Shown one piece after another: positions 1-5,827 of a DNA stretch of 7,563 bases. The stretch covers positions 1 through 7,563 of the forward strand of contig JAEUHU010000445.1 of the NCBI GenBank assembly GCA_016793305.1, written 5' to 3'. Both the position numbers and the translations under genes were made by a program. Numbering within the stretch: position 1 is the stretch's first letter; every line of letters starts with the position of its first letter. The notes beneath the pieces were generated by a model that was given only the letters and a program-made list of their open reading frames with translations, was not told where the DNA came from and ran no database searches. This stretch comes from Planctomycetota bacterium (GTDB lineage: Bacteria; Planctomycetota; UBA1135; UBA2386).

Positions 1-1050
1 GGCATCGGCGAGGAGGTCGTGCGCGAGTCCCTGAAGGTGCTCGACGCGATCCAGTCGATCTACGGCTTCCAGACCAAGCGCGAGGCGCTGCCCTACGGGG
101 CCGAGCACTTCCTGAAGACCGGCGAGACGATGCCCGACGTCGCGTTCGACCGCATCCGCCAGATGCACGCGGTGCTGTTCGGCGCGATCGGCGATCCTCG
201 CATCGAGGTCGGCAAGCTCGAGTTCGCGATCATCGCCGGCATGCGGCACAAGCTCGACCTCTACGTGAACCTGCGGCCGGTCAAGCTCTACCACGAGTCG
301 ATGTGCCCGCTGAAGGGCAAGACCCCGGCCGACATCGACATCCTGTTCCTGCGCGAGAACACCGAGGACGCCTACGCCGGCATCCACGGCACGACCAAGA
401 AGGACACCGAACACGAGATCGCGCTGCAGCAGATGGTCTACACGGCGCGCGGCACCGAGCGCATCATCCGTCACGCGTTCGAGCTGGCGCGGAAGCGCGG
501 GCCGAAGAAGGGCCGCGACAAGCCGATGGTGACGCGGATCGACAAGGCGAATGCGGTCCGCGCGCAGGACATCTGGACGCGCATCTTCGCCAAGGTCGCC
601 AAGGAGTACCCGGACGTCGCCACCGACCACGCCTACATCGACGCGGCGTGCATGTGGATGATCAAGCAGCCGGAGTGGTTCGACGTCTGCGTCACGACCA
701 ACCTGTTCGGCGACATCATCACCGACCTGGGCGCGATGCTGATCGGCGGCATGGGCATCGCTTCGTCGGGCAACATCCACCCCGGCAAGGTGTCGATGTT
801 CGAGGGCATCCACGGTTCGGCGCCCAAGTACAAGGGCACCGACAAGGCGAGCCCGTTGGCGACGATCCTGGCGATGGGCTTGATGCTCGACCACGTCGGC
901 GAGCCGCAAGCGGCGAAGGAACTCGAGGCGACGGTCGCGGACCTGATCCAGAAGGGCCGGATCCGCAGCCTGAAGGCCGGCGACCACAAGTGCAGCGAAC
1001 TCGGCTCGATGGTCCGCGACGAACTGCTCGCGCGCAGCAAGCAGCGCTGA
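1..1050 (+). CDS. Isocitrate/isopropylmalate dehydrogenase family protein, 5' end outside window
   Basis: This is a beta-decarboxylating dehydrogenase that oxidises a 2-hydroxy acid with NAD(P) in the cytoplasm. The frame is open from base 1 and begins GIGEEVV, the end of the family's GDGIGPEV nucleotide-binding start, so only a few N-terminal codons are missing and the GTG at 19 is not the true start. Family motifs in order are: LRPVKLY (about 271-291); RENTEDAY (352-375) with the catalytic Tyr; RIDKAN (535-552) with the catalytic Lys; DHAYID (625-642) and FGDIITD (706-726) with the metal-binding Asp residues; and HGSAPKY (811-831). The overall pattern resembles the 3-isopropylmalate dehydrogenases (LeuB) annotated in planctomycetes. 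Homologous isocitrate, tartrate or D-malate dehydrogenases share these motifs, so the substrate is not settled. The Lys-Tyr after HGSAP is the pair seen in NADP-dependent isocitrate dehydrogenase. Family assignment is very secure; leucine biosynthesis is inference. Confidence 0.93.
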   Translation, partial: GIGEEVVRESLKVLDAIQSIYGFQTKREALPYGAEHFLKTGETMPDVAFDRIRQMHAVLFGAIGDPRIEVGKLEFAIIAGMRHKLDLYVNLRPVKLYHESMCPLKGKTPADIDILFLRENTEDAYAGIHGTTKKDTEHEIALQQMVYTARGTERIIRHAFELARKRGPKKGRDKPMVTRIDKANAVRAQDIWTRIFAKVAKEYPDVATDHAYIDAACMWMIKQPEWFDVCVTTNLFGDIITDLGAMLIGGMGIASSGNIHPGKVSMFEGIHGSAPKYKGTDKASPLATILAMGLMLDHVGEPQAAKELEATVADLIQKGRIRSLKAGDHKCSELGSMVRDELLARSKQR

Positions 1051-1067
1051 CGCAGAGCCGAGGCGTT

Positions 1068-1088
1068 GGCGCCGATGCGAGCGGCGCC
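1068..1088 (+). terminator. GC-rich hairpin after the dehydrogenase gene, possible terminator
   Basis: A perfect 7-bp inverted repeat, GGCGCCG (1068-1074) and CGGCGCC (1082-1088), encloses a 7-nt loop. It begins 17 nt after the dehydrogenase stop codon. There is no T-tract behind it, so intrinsic termination is doubtful; it could protect the 3' end or act with Rho. In DNA this rich in G and C such a stem can also arise by chance. Confidence 0.3.
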
Positions 1089-1146
1089 TCACGGTTTCCG
1101 TGGGCCGCAACGGAACGAGCCGGCCTCGCCGCAGCCCGGCGCATCG

Positions 1147-1156
1147 GCTAGGCTCC
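1147..1156 (+). promoter_or_regulatory. Possible -10 region (TAGGCT) before the metalloprotease gene
   Basis: GCTAGGCTCC lies 13 nt before the metalloprotease ATG. Nine of its ten bases match GCTATGCTCC at 7411-7420, upstream of purA. TAGGCT and TATGCT fit the loose TAnnnT pattern of a sigma-70 -10 box and are relatively AT-rich for this sequence. I see no convincing -35 box at the usual distance. The 5' leader would be very short. Confidence 0.22.
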
Positions 1157-1169
1157 TCGGCCGATCCGG

Positions 1170-2915
1170 ATGCCGACCTTCCGCATGTTCTCGCTCGGAT
1201 GCCTCGTGGCCGCAGCGGCCTCGTTGGCGCTCGTGGCCCAAACGGCCCCGCCGGTGGCGCAAGCTCCACCGGCCTTGCGCGCCGCCCTCGACGTCATGGT
1301 GGCCACGGTCCAGCCCTTGGTGGTGGTGCCGAACGGAACCGACGGCAGCGTGGCGACCTCGGTCGTGTTCGCCGGGGCGACTCGCCGCCTCGAGCTCGAG
1401 CCGTTCGACGTGCGAAGTGCCGACTACCAGTGCTTCACGCGCAAGGCGGACGGGTTGCAGCTCGTGCCACCGCCGCCGTGCACGACCTTTCGCGGCCACC
1501 TGTTCGGCGAGCCCGGCAGCGCGGTCGCGGCGTCGTTCGACGGCGATTCGCTGCACGCCTACGTGCGCCGTGCCAACGGCGACGTCTACGTCGTGCAGCC
1601 GGTGCGTGGCGCGCTGCCATCGGCGGTCGGCTTTGCCCACGCCGTGTTCCGCGCCGCCGACGCGAGGCCGCCGCAGCGGCACTGTGGCGTGCTCGCACCG
1701 GCGGTCGCCGTGCCGCCGCCCGCCGTGGGGTTCGACATGGTGTCGGTCTGCGAGCTGGCGCTCGAAGCCGACCACCCGCTGTTCCTCGCCAACGGCAGCA
1801 GCGTGTCGCAGACCCAGAACGACGTGCTGGCGATCGTCAATGCCGTCGACCTGATCTTCCGGCGGGACGTGCAGATCCAGTTCCAGGTGCGCAGCCTGAT
1901 CGTCGACAGCGCGCCGGACAGCTACACCGCGACCACCGCCAGCGCCTTGCTGGCCGAGTTCCGCACGTATTGGAACGGCAACTACGCCGGCCTCGCGCGT
2001 GACACGGCGCACCTGTTCTCGGGCCGACCGCTCGGGACCGGCGGTGGCGGCACGATCGGCTACGCCTACGTCGGCGTGCTGTGCAACCCGGGTTTCGCCT
2101 ACGGGGTCTCGGAGACGACCTGGACCAGCAACTTCGCGCTGCGGGTCGGTCTCACCGCGCACGAGCTCGGCCACAACGCCAACGCGGCCCACTGCGACGG
2201 CCAGCCGGCCTGCAACCTGATGTGCTCCTTCATCGGCGGGTGCGGCGGCAGCGTCGGTGGATTCGGGCCGGGCGAACAGGCCCAGATCGTCGCCTACCAG
2301 CAGACGATCGCGTGCCTGACGCCGCAGGCGACGCCGCCGCAGATCACCGGGGTGACGCCGGTGCAGATCCCGACCGTGCAGCCGCCGCTGGTGACCGTGA
2401 CCGGCACCGGCCTGTTCGGCACGAGCGCGGTGACCGTGGGAGGGCAGGTGGTGACCCAGGGCATCACCGTGCAGGGCGACACGCAGCTGACGTTCACGCC
2501 GCCCGCAGGGCTGCCGCTCGCCTTCCTGCCGCTCTCGGTCACGAACCCGGCTGGCACCAGCAACGCCGCGGTGCTGTGGTACCGCGCTGCCGATCCGTGC
2601 CGCGTGGTGGTGCCGCCGACCGCGCAGGAAGGAACGGTGCTCGAGTGGTCGCTCGGTGGCTTGCCGGGCCACGACGCGTTCCTGCTCGCCTCGACCTCGA
2701 CCAACCTGGTGCCGTTCCTCGGTGAGTCGATCTTCGAGAGCTTCCTGCTGCTGTGGGCCGGCTCGCTCGACGCGCGCGGCATGGTCGTGCTCGCCACACC
2801 GGTGCCGACCGGGGTGCTGCTCGGGGTGACCGTGCACTGGCAGATGCTGGACGCGATCCCGGGCACGGTGTCGCTGCAGAGTGTCTCAAGCCTGACGTCG
2901 ACCTTGATCTTCTGA
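1170..2915 (+). CDS. Secreted zinc metalloprotease (reprolysin-like) with IPT/TIG domain
   Basis: This is a predicted exported, zinc-dependent endopeptidase of 581 residues. A signal peptide covers about residues 1-30 (MPTFRMFS then a hydrophobic run LGCLVAAAASLALVA). Residues about 35-185 look like a propeptide, with the FRGHLFGEPGSAVAASFDGD pattern that precedes M12-type catalytic domains. The catalytic domain runs from about 186 to 385 and contains HELGHNANAAHC (H331, E332, H335, H341) and a Met-turn CNLMC with M351; several cysteines nearby (C342, C348, C352, C358, C382) probably form disulfides. Residues about 389-470 form an IPT/TIG immunoglobulin-like domain (PPQITGVTP, VTGTGLFG, LSVTNPAGTSNA). 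Residues about 477-581 resemble a C-terminal beta module I associate with planctomycete secreted proteins. Asn338 replaces the usual metzincin Gly. Start: ATG at 1170; ATG at 1185 is an alternative that keeps most of the signal. No clear ribosome binding site is present. The substrate is unknown. Confidence 0.9.
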   Translation: MPTFRMFSLGCLVAAAASLALVAQTAPPVAQAPPALRAALDVMVATVQPLVVVPNGTDGSVATSVVFAGATRRLELEPFDVRSADYQCFTRKADGLQLVPPPPCTTFRGHLFGEPGSAVAASFDGDSLHAYVRRANGDVYVVQPVRGALPSAVGFAHAVFRAADARPPQRHCGVLAPAVAVPPPAVGFDMVSVCELALEADHPLFLANGSSVSQTQNDVLAIVNAVDLIFRRDVQIQFQVRSLIVDSAPDSYTATTASALLAEFRTYWNGNYAGLARDTAHLFSGRPLGTGGGGTIGYAYVGVLCNPGFAYGVSETTWTSNFALRVGLTAHELGHNANAAHCDGQPACNLMCSFIGGCGGSVGGFGPGEQAQIVAYQQTIACLTPQATPPQITGVTPVQIPTVQPPLVTVTGTGLFGTSAVTVGGQVVTQGITVQGDTQLTFTPPAGLPLAFLPLSVTNPAGTSNAAVLWYRAADPCRVVVPPTAQEGTVLEWSLGGLPGHDAFLLASTSTNLVPFLGESIFESFLLLWAGSLDARGMVVLATPVPTGVLLGVTVHWQMLDAIPGTVSLQSVSSLTSTLIF

Positions 2916-2927
2916 TCCGCCCCATCG

Positions 2928-2945
2928 TCCGGTCGAAGTGCCGGA
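2928..2945. terminator. Short hairpin between converging genes, possible terminator
   Basis: TCCGG (2928-2932) pairs with CCGGA (2941-2945) around an 8-nt loop, and an alternative 6-bp pairing GATCCG/CGGATC uses 2914-2919 and 2942-2947. It lies between the metalloprotease stop (2915) and the stop of the possible minus-strand small ORF (2955), where a terminator serving both strands would be expected. No T-tract is present on either side, so the call is weak. Confidence 0.2.
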
Positions 2946-2954
2946 TCCCAGCCG

Positions 2955-3092
2955 TCACACCGCCGGCGGATCGGTCGGTACGAGCCAGCCGCGGGTCGCC
3001 GGCAAGCTGCGGCGGGGTTCGTGCACCTGCTCGGGGAGCTTCGGTGGGCGGGTCGAGTCGGGGTCGTGAAGGGCGCGGTGGGTCTCGCTCAT
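2955..3092 (-). CDS. Possible small protein of 45 residues, unknown function
   Basis: An ATG at 3092-3090 opens a 45-codon frame ending in TGA at 2957-2955. The product begins MSETHRALHDPDST, is soluble, rich in Pro (10 of 45) and charged residues, and has no membrane segment, signal peptide or cysteine. I do not recognise it. In its favour: about 90% of its third codon positions are G or C, as in the real genes here; it fills a 340-base stretch with no other gene; and the 24-bp element that precedes the sigma-like gene also precedes it (3112-3135). Against it: the AGGAGG inside that element is 19 nt from the ATG, too far for a normal Shine-Dalgarno site. A TTG at 3167 in the same frame would give a 70-residue form running through the element. 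It is divergent from the gene at 3259. Confidence 0.4.
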   Translation of the reverse strand: MSETHRALHDPDSTRPPKLPEQVHEPRRSLPATRGWLVPTDPPAV

Positions 3093-3111
3093 GGTGGTGG
3101 AATCGGTCCAA

Positions 3112-3135
3112 CCTCCTGGAGGGGCACCGGGGGCA
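3112..3135 (-). repeat. 24-bp dispersed element, copy 1
   Basis: On the plus strand this reads CCTCCTGGAGGGGC followed by ACCGGGGGCA. It matches 7350-7373 at 23 of 24 positions; the only difference is A (3120) against T (7358). I list it on the minus strand because in both places it precedes a minus-strand ATG (19 nt here, 13 nt at the other copy) and ends in AGGAGG in that direction. Here the plus-strand segment CCTCC-T-GGAGG is an inverted repeat, which the other copy lacks. Function is unknown: an upstream regulatory site, a leader motif or a dispersed repeat are all possible. Confidence 0.65.
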
Positions 3136-3144
3136 GCCAACCGG

Positions 3145-3179
3145 CCGTTGCGTGGCAACGCGACCAAACCGTTACGTGG
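3145..3179. repeat. Pair of 11-bp direct repeats with a small hairpin, possible operator
   Basis: CCGTTGCGTGG (3145-3155) recurs as CCGTTACGTGG (3169-3179), one mismatch apart and 24 nt from start to start. The first copy also overlaps a perfect 6-bp inverted repeat, CGTTGC-GTG-GCAACG (3146-3160). The pair lies about 80-110 nt upstream of the ATG at 3259 and 53-87 nt from the small minus-strand ORF, a location where a regulator controlling either divergent gene could bind. No binding protein can be named. Confidence 0.35.
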
Positions 3180-3210
3180 GCGATGTTCACGATGACCGTA
3201 GCCGGGCCCC

Positions 3211-3216
3211 TATCGT
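3211..3216 (+). promoter_or_regulatory. Possible -10 region (TATCGT) for the Gly/Arg-rich protein gene
   Basis: TATCGT is the most AT-rich hexamer in the leader and lies 42 nt before the ATG. TTCACG at 3186-3191 could be a -35 box, but the 19-nt gap is longer than usual. An 8-bp palindrome GTTCGAAC (3215-3222) overlaps the hexamer. A short hairpin, TCGGGC-GAA-GCCCCGA with one bulged C (3228-3243), sits between it and the ribosome binding site. Confidence 0.2.
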
Positions 3217-3248
3217 TCGAACCTCTTTCGGGCGAAGCCCCGACCCAC

Positions 3249-3253
3249 AGGAG
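3249..3253 (+). promoter_or_regulatory. Ribosome binding site (AGGAG) deciding the start at 3259
   Basis: AGGAG lies 5 nt before the ATG at 3259 and only 2 nt before the ATG at 3256. The two ATGs are adjacent codons. The spacing favours the second, which gives the product MKIRFASALL. Confidence 0.7.
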
Positions 3254-3258
3254 TCATG

Positions 3259-4143
3259 ATGAAGATCCGTTTCGCGTCCGCTCTGCTCGCCCTCGCTCTC
3301 CCGGTCCTGGCCCAGGACCCGACCGCCACCGATGCCGAGGTGCTGTTCTACAAGGCCTACTACCTCGAGAAGGGCCCGAAGGACCACGCGGCGGCGATGG
3401 AGCTCTACCAGAAGTTCCTCGACAAGGCGCCGGAGCACAAGCTCGCCGCCGAAGCCGCCAAGCAGCAGTACCGCCTGCTCGACCAGACCGGCAAGTCGAA
3501 GGAACGCGACGCCTTCAAGGCGAAGTACGAGAAGCTGCTCGGCAACATCCAGCCGGCCCCGGCCGGTGGCGACGTGGCTCGCGGCGGTGGCGCTCGCGGT
3601 GAGGGTGCCCGCGGTGAGGGCGGTGGTCGTCCCGACATGCAGGCGCGCATCGCCGAACTCGAGAAGCAGCTCGAGAAGGCCAAGGCCGACGGCAACGCCG
3701 AAGAGGTGAAGCGCCTCGAGCAGGCGCTGGAGCGGGCGCGCCAGGGCGGTCGTGGTCAGGGTGGCCCCGGTGGTCGCGGTGGCGTGATGCGCCTGCTCGG
3801 CTCCGACAAGGCCCTGAAGGACATGAGCGCCGAGGAGATCGGCCAGATCAAGGAAGGCTTGGCCGGTGCCTCCTCGATGGTCGATCGCATCCGCGACATG
3901 GGCAACGAGGAGATGGCCGACAAGCTCGAGGGCGGCATCGCCGCGCTGCAGAAGGCCCTCGACGGCAACGACATGGAAGCCGCGCAGAAGGCGGTCGACG
4001 AGCTGAAGAAGGTCATGCCGCAGGGTGGCCGTGGTCGCCCGGGCCAGGGTGGTCGCCCTGGGGAAGGTGGTGGCCAAGGTGGCCGCCCCGGCCAGGGTGG
4101 TCAGCCCGGTGGTCAGGGTGGTGGTCGCGGCGGCGAACGCTGA
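3259..4143 (+). CDS. Exported TPR-like/coiled-coil protein with Gly/Arg-rich segments
   Basis: The product has 294 residues and unknown function. Residues 1-18 (MKIRFASALLALALPVLA, cleavage before Gln19) form a clear signal peptide. Residues about 25-94 are helical and TPR-like (FYKAYYLEKGPKDHAAAMEL, YQKFLDKAPEHKLAAEAAKQ). Residues 103-124 are Gly/Arg-rich (ARGGGARGEGARGEGGGR). Residues about 127-161 look like a charged coiled coil (ARIAELEKQLEKAKADG), followed by a second Gly-rich stretch at 162-175. Residues about 183-252 form another helical segment ending KAVDELKKVM. The tail, residues 255-294, is almost entirely Gly, Arg, Gln and Pro in short GGRPGQGG-like units. The tail is basic and probably disordered; binding to polyanions, cell wall or nucleic acid is only speculation. 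The gene is monocistronic, with its own ribosome binding site and a strong terminator. The ATG at 3256 is an alternative start one codon earlier. Confidence 0.87.
   Translation: MKIRFASALLALALPVLAQDPTATDAEVLFYKAYYLEKGPKDHAAAMELYQKFLDKAPEHKLAAEAAKQQYRLLDQTGKSKERDAFKAKYEKLLGNIQPAPAGGDVARGGGARGEGARGEGGGRPDMQARIAELEKQLEKAKADGNAEEVKRLEQALERARQGGRGQGGPGGRGGVMRLLGSDKALKDMSAEEIGQIKEGLAGASSMVDRIRDMGNEEMADKLEGGIAALQKALDGNDMEAAQKAVDELKKVMPQGGRGRPGQGGRPGEGGGQGGRPGQGGQPGGQGGGRGGER
4021..4140 (+). repeat. Degenerate Gly/Arg/Gln-Pro coding repeats
   Basis: The 3' end of the preceding gene is made of short imperfect in-frame units built on GGTGGTCGCCC and CAGGGTGGT, encoding GGRPGQGG-type octets. The units vary in length and in third-codon base, so this is a low-complexity protein tail rather than a recent tandem duplication. 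Similar but shorter segments lie at 3565-3630 and 3742-3783 in the same gene. Confidence 0.7.
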
Positions 4144-4166
4144 GCGTCCCGCCGACCGACGCACGT

Positions 4167-4213
4167 GGCGAACGGCCGCGCTTCCGTGACGGGGGCGCGG
4201 CCGTTCGCCTTTT
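4167..4213 (+). terminator. Strong Rho-independent terminator
   Basis: A perfect 15-bp inverted repeat, GGCGAACGGCCGCGC (4167-4181) and GCGCGGCCGTTCGCC (4195-4209), encloses a 13-nt loop and is followed at once by TTTT (4210-4213). It begins 23 nt after the stop of the Gly/Arg-rich protein gene. This is the clearest intrinsic terminator in the window and separates that gene from hyuB, which starts 48 nt further on. Confidence 0.92.
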
Positions 4214-4261
4214 CCCGGGCCTCGATTCCACAGCACCTCCCGTTCGGGCAGATTCCGCAGC

Positions 4262-5827
4262 GTGGCGAAGCCGATCGATCCCGTGCGCCTCGAGGTGTTC
4301 CACCACCTGCTGAGCGCCTACTGCGAAGAAGCGGGCGCGCGCCTGTTGCGCAGCGCCATCAGCACCAACATCCGCGAGCGCGCCGACTTCTCGGTCGCGG
4401 TGTTCGATCGTGCAGGTCGCCTCGTCGCGCAGGCCGCACACATCCCGGTGCACCTCGGCAGTGCCGGGGACGCGGTCGCGGCGGTGCGGGCCGAGTTCGA
4501 CCTGGCACCCGGCGACGTCGCGATCTTGAACGACCCGTACGCCGGTGGCACGCACCTGCCCGACGTGACGATGGTGGCGCCGGTGTTCCTGCCCGGTGGC
4601 CGGCAGCCCGAGTGGTTCGTCGTCGACCGCGCGCACCACGCCGACATCGGCGGCAGCACACCGGGCTCGATGGGTGTCGCCAGCGAACTGTTCGCCGAAG
4701 GCTTGGTGATCCCGCCCGTGCTGCTGCGGCGACGCGGCCGGCTGCAGCGCGATCTGTGGCGCCTGTTCGCGCGCAACGTGCGTGGCCCGGAGGAACGGCT
4801 GGTCGACCTGCAGGCCCAGGAAGCGAGCCTGCGCCAGCTGGCGACGCGGCTCGTGGCACACGGTCGCGAACACGGCCTCGCGGTCGTCCGGCAGGCGCAG
4901 GAGCAGCTGTTCGACTACACCGAGCGCGCCGCGATCGACGTGCTGCGCGGCTTGCGGTCCGGCCGCCATCGCGCCCACGACGTGCTCGAGGACGACGGCT
5001 TCGGCAACGGCCCGCTGCGCCTCGACCTGCAGTTCGAACGGCGCGGGGATCGTGCGCGCTTCGACTGGTCCGGCACCTGCGACCAGGCGCGCGGCGGCGT
5101 CAACGCCAACCGCAGCGTGGTGATGGCGGCGTGCGTCTACGCGCTGCGCTGCCTGTGCCCCGATCGCCTGCCGACCAACGACGGCCTGTTCCGCTGCCTC
5201 GACCTGGTGACCCGAGCCGGCAGCCTGGTCGATCCGCGTTCGCCGGCCCCGGTCGCCGGCGGCAACGTCGAGACCAGCCAGCGGCTCGTCGACGTGGTGT
5301 TCCAGGCCCTCGCCAAGGCGGCCCCGGGGCGCACGCCGGCGATGTCCGCCGGCACGATGAGCAACCTGTCGTTCGGCGGCAGCCATCGCGGCGCGTCGTT
5401 CACCAGCTACGAGACCATCCCGGGCGGGGCGGGTGCTTCGGCGCAGCGGGCGGGCCGCGCGGCGATCCAGACGCACATGACGAACACGCGCAACACACCG
5501 ATCGAGGAGGTCGAACACCGCTTCCCGGTGCGCGTGGTGGCGCTGTCGGTGCGGCGCGGCAGCGGCGGACGCGGGGCCCGGCGCGGTGGCGACGGCGTCG
5601 TCAAGGTGCTCGAGGCACGCGGCCCGCTCACGGTGTCGTTCCTCGGCGAACGCCATCGCCGCGGCCCGCAGGGCCTCGCCGGTGGTGGGGCCGGGGCGCC
5701 CGGCGGCTTGTGGAAGGAGCAGCGCGGCCGTCGGCAGCGGCTGCCGGCGAAGACCACGTTCGCGTTGGCACCAGGCGAGCGGGTGGTCGTCGCGACGCCG
5801 GGTGGGGGAGGCCACGGGCGTGGTTGA
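4262..5827 (+). CDS. hyuB: Hydantoinase B/oxoprolinase family subunit
   Basis: This 521-residue cytoplasmic protein matches the HyuB family, whose members work with a HyuA partner in ATP-dependent opening of hydantoins or 5-oxoproline, or form part of acetone-carboxylase-like enzymes. Signature motifs are present in order: DFSVAVFDRAGRLVAQAAHIPVH-like N-terminal block (42-64), NDPYAGGTHLPD (90-101), RAHHADIGG (123-131), SAGTMSNLSFGG (362-373), YETIPGGAGA (383-392), HMTNTRNTPIEE (405-416) and a Gly-rich end TPGGGGHG. The length is normal for a stand-alone HyuB. The start is a GTG at 4262, chosen because MAKPIDPVRLEVFHHL matches the family start; no Shine-Dalgarno is visible. No hyuA or transporter gene is adjacent in the window, so the physiological substrate cannot be read from context. 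The last codons overlap the next gene by 8 nt. Confidence 0.93.
   Translation: MAKPIDPVRLEVFHHLLSAYCEEAGARLLRSAISTNIRERADFSVAVFDRAGRLVAQAAHIPVHLGSAGDAVAAVRAEFDLAPGDVAILNDPYAGGTHLPDVTMVAPVFLPGGRQPEWFVVDRAHHADIGGSTPGSMGVASELFAEGLVIPPVLLRRRGRLQRDLWRLFARNVRGPEERLVDLQAQEASLRQLATRLVAHGREHGLAVVRQAQEQLFDYTERAAIDVLRGLRSGRHRAHDVLEDDGFGNGPLRLDLQFERRGDRARFDWSGTCDQARGGVNANRSVVMAACVYALRCLCPDRLPTNDGLFRCLDLVTRAGSLVDPRSPAPVAGGNVETSQRLVDVVFQALAKAAPGRTPAMSAGTMSNLSFGGSHRGASFTSYETIPGGAGASAQRAGRAAIQTHMTNTRNTPIEEVEHRFPVRVVALSVRRGSGGRGARRGGDGVVKVLEARGPLTVSFLGERHRRGPQGLAGGGAGAPGGLWKEQRGRRQRLPAKTTFALAPGERVVVATPGGGGHGRG
5804..5811 (+). promoter_or_regulatory. Ribosome binding site (GGGGGAGG) within the hyuB 3' end
   Basis: GGGGGAGG lies 8 nt before the GTG at 5820 and inside the codons for the Gly-rich end of HyuB. 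It is one of the better Shine-Dalgarno sequences in the window and decides the start of the small downstream gene. It suggests translational coupling to hyuB. Confidence 0.6.

Noticed and set aside
1185..1202. LGC near the start of the metalloprotease as a lipobox
   Set aside because: The Cys is at residue 11, before the hydrophobic core rather than at its end, so signal peptidase II cleavage there is not plausible.
1089..2837. A 582-codon open frame on the minus strand
   Set aside because: It is antisense to the metalloprotease, which has clear domains. Its product is His/Arg/Gly-rich with no recognisable motif, as expected from the complement of GC3-rich codons.
3021..3602. A 193-codon plus-strand frame crossing the 24-bp element and the start of the gene at 3259
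   Set aside because: It ignores the ribosome binding site and signal peptide of the real gene and has no motif. It depends on general stop-codon scarcity in GC-rich sequence.
4021..4140. Tandem repeats as a CRISPR array or satellite
   Set aside because: The units are short, irregular, in frame and vary at third positions. They encode a Gly-rich protein tail and have no equal-length spacers.
3187..4236. A 349-codon minus-strand frame opposite the Gly/Arg-rich gene
   Set aside because: The Thr/Ala/Leu-rich product reflects the complement of Gly-rich codons, and the frame includes both arms of the terminator.
5586..5819. An N-terminal extension of the small exported protein from an ATG at 5586
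   Set aside because: It would add 78 Arg/Ser-rich residues lying fully inside hyuB, ahead of a proper signal peptide. The GTG at 5820 has a good ribosome binding site and restores a normal N-terminus.
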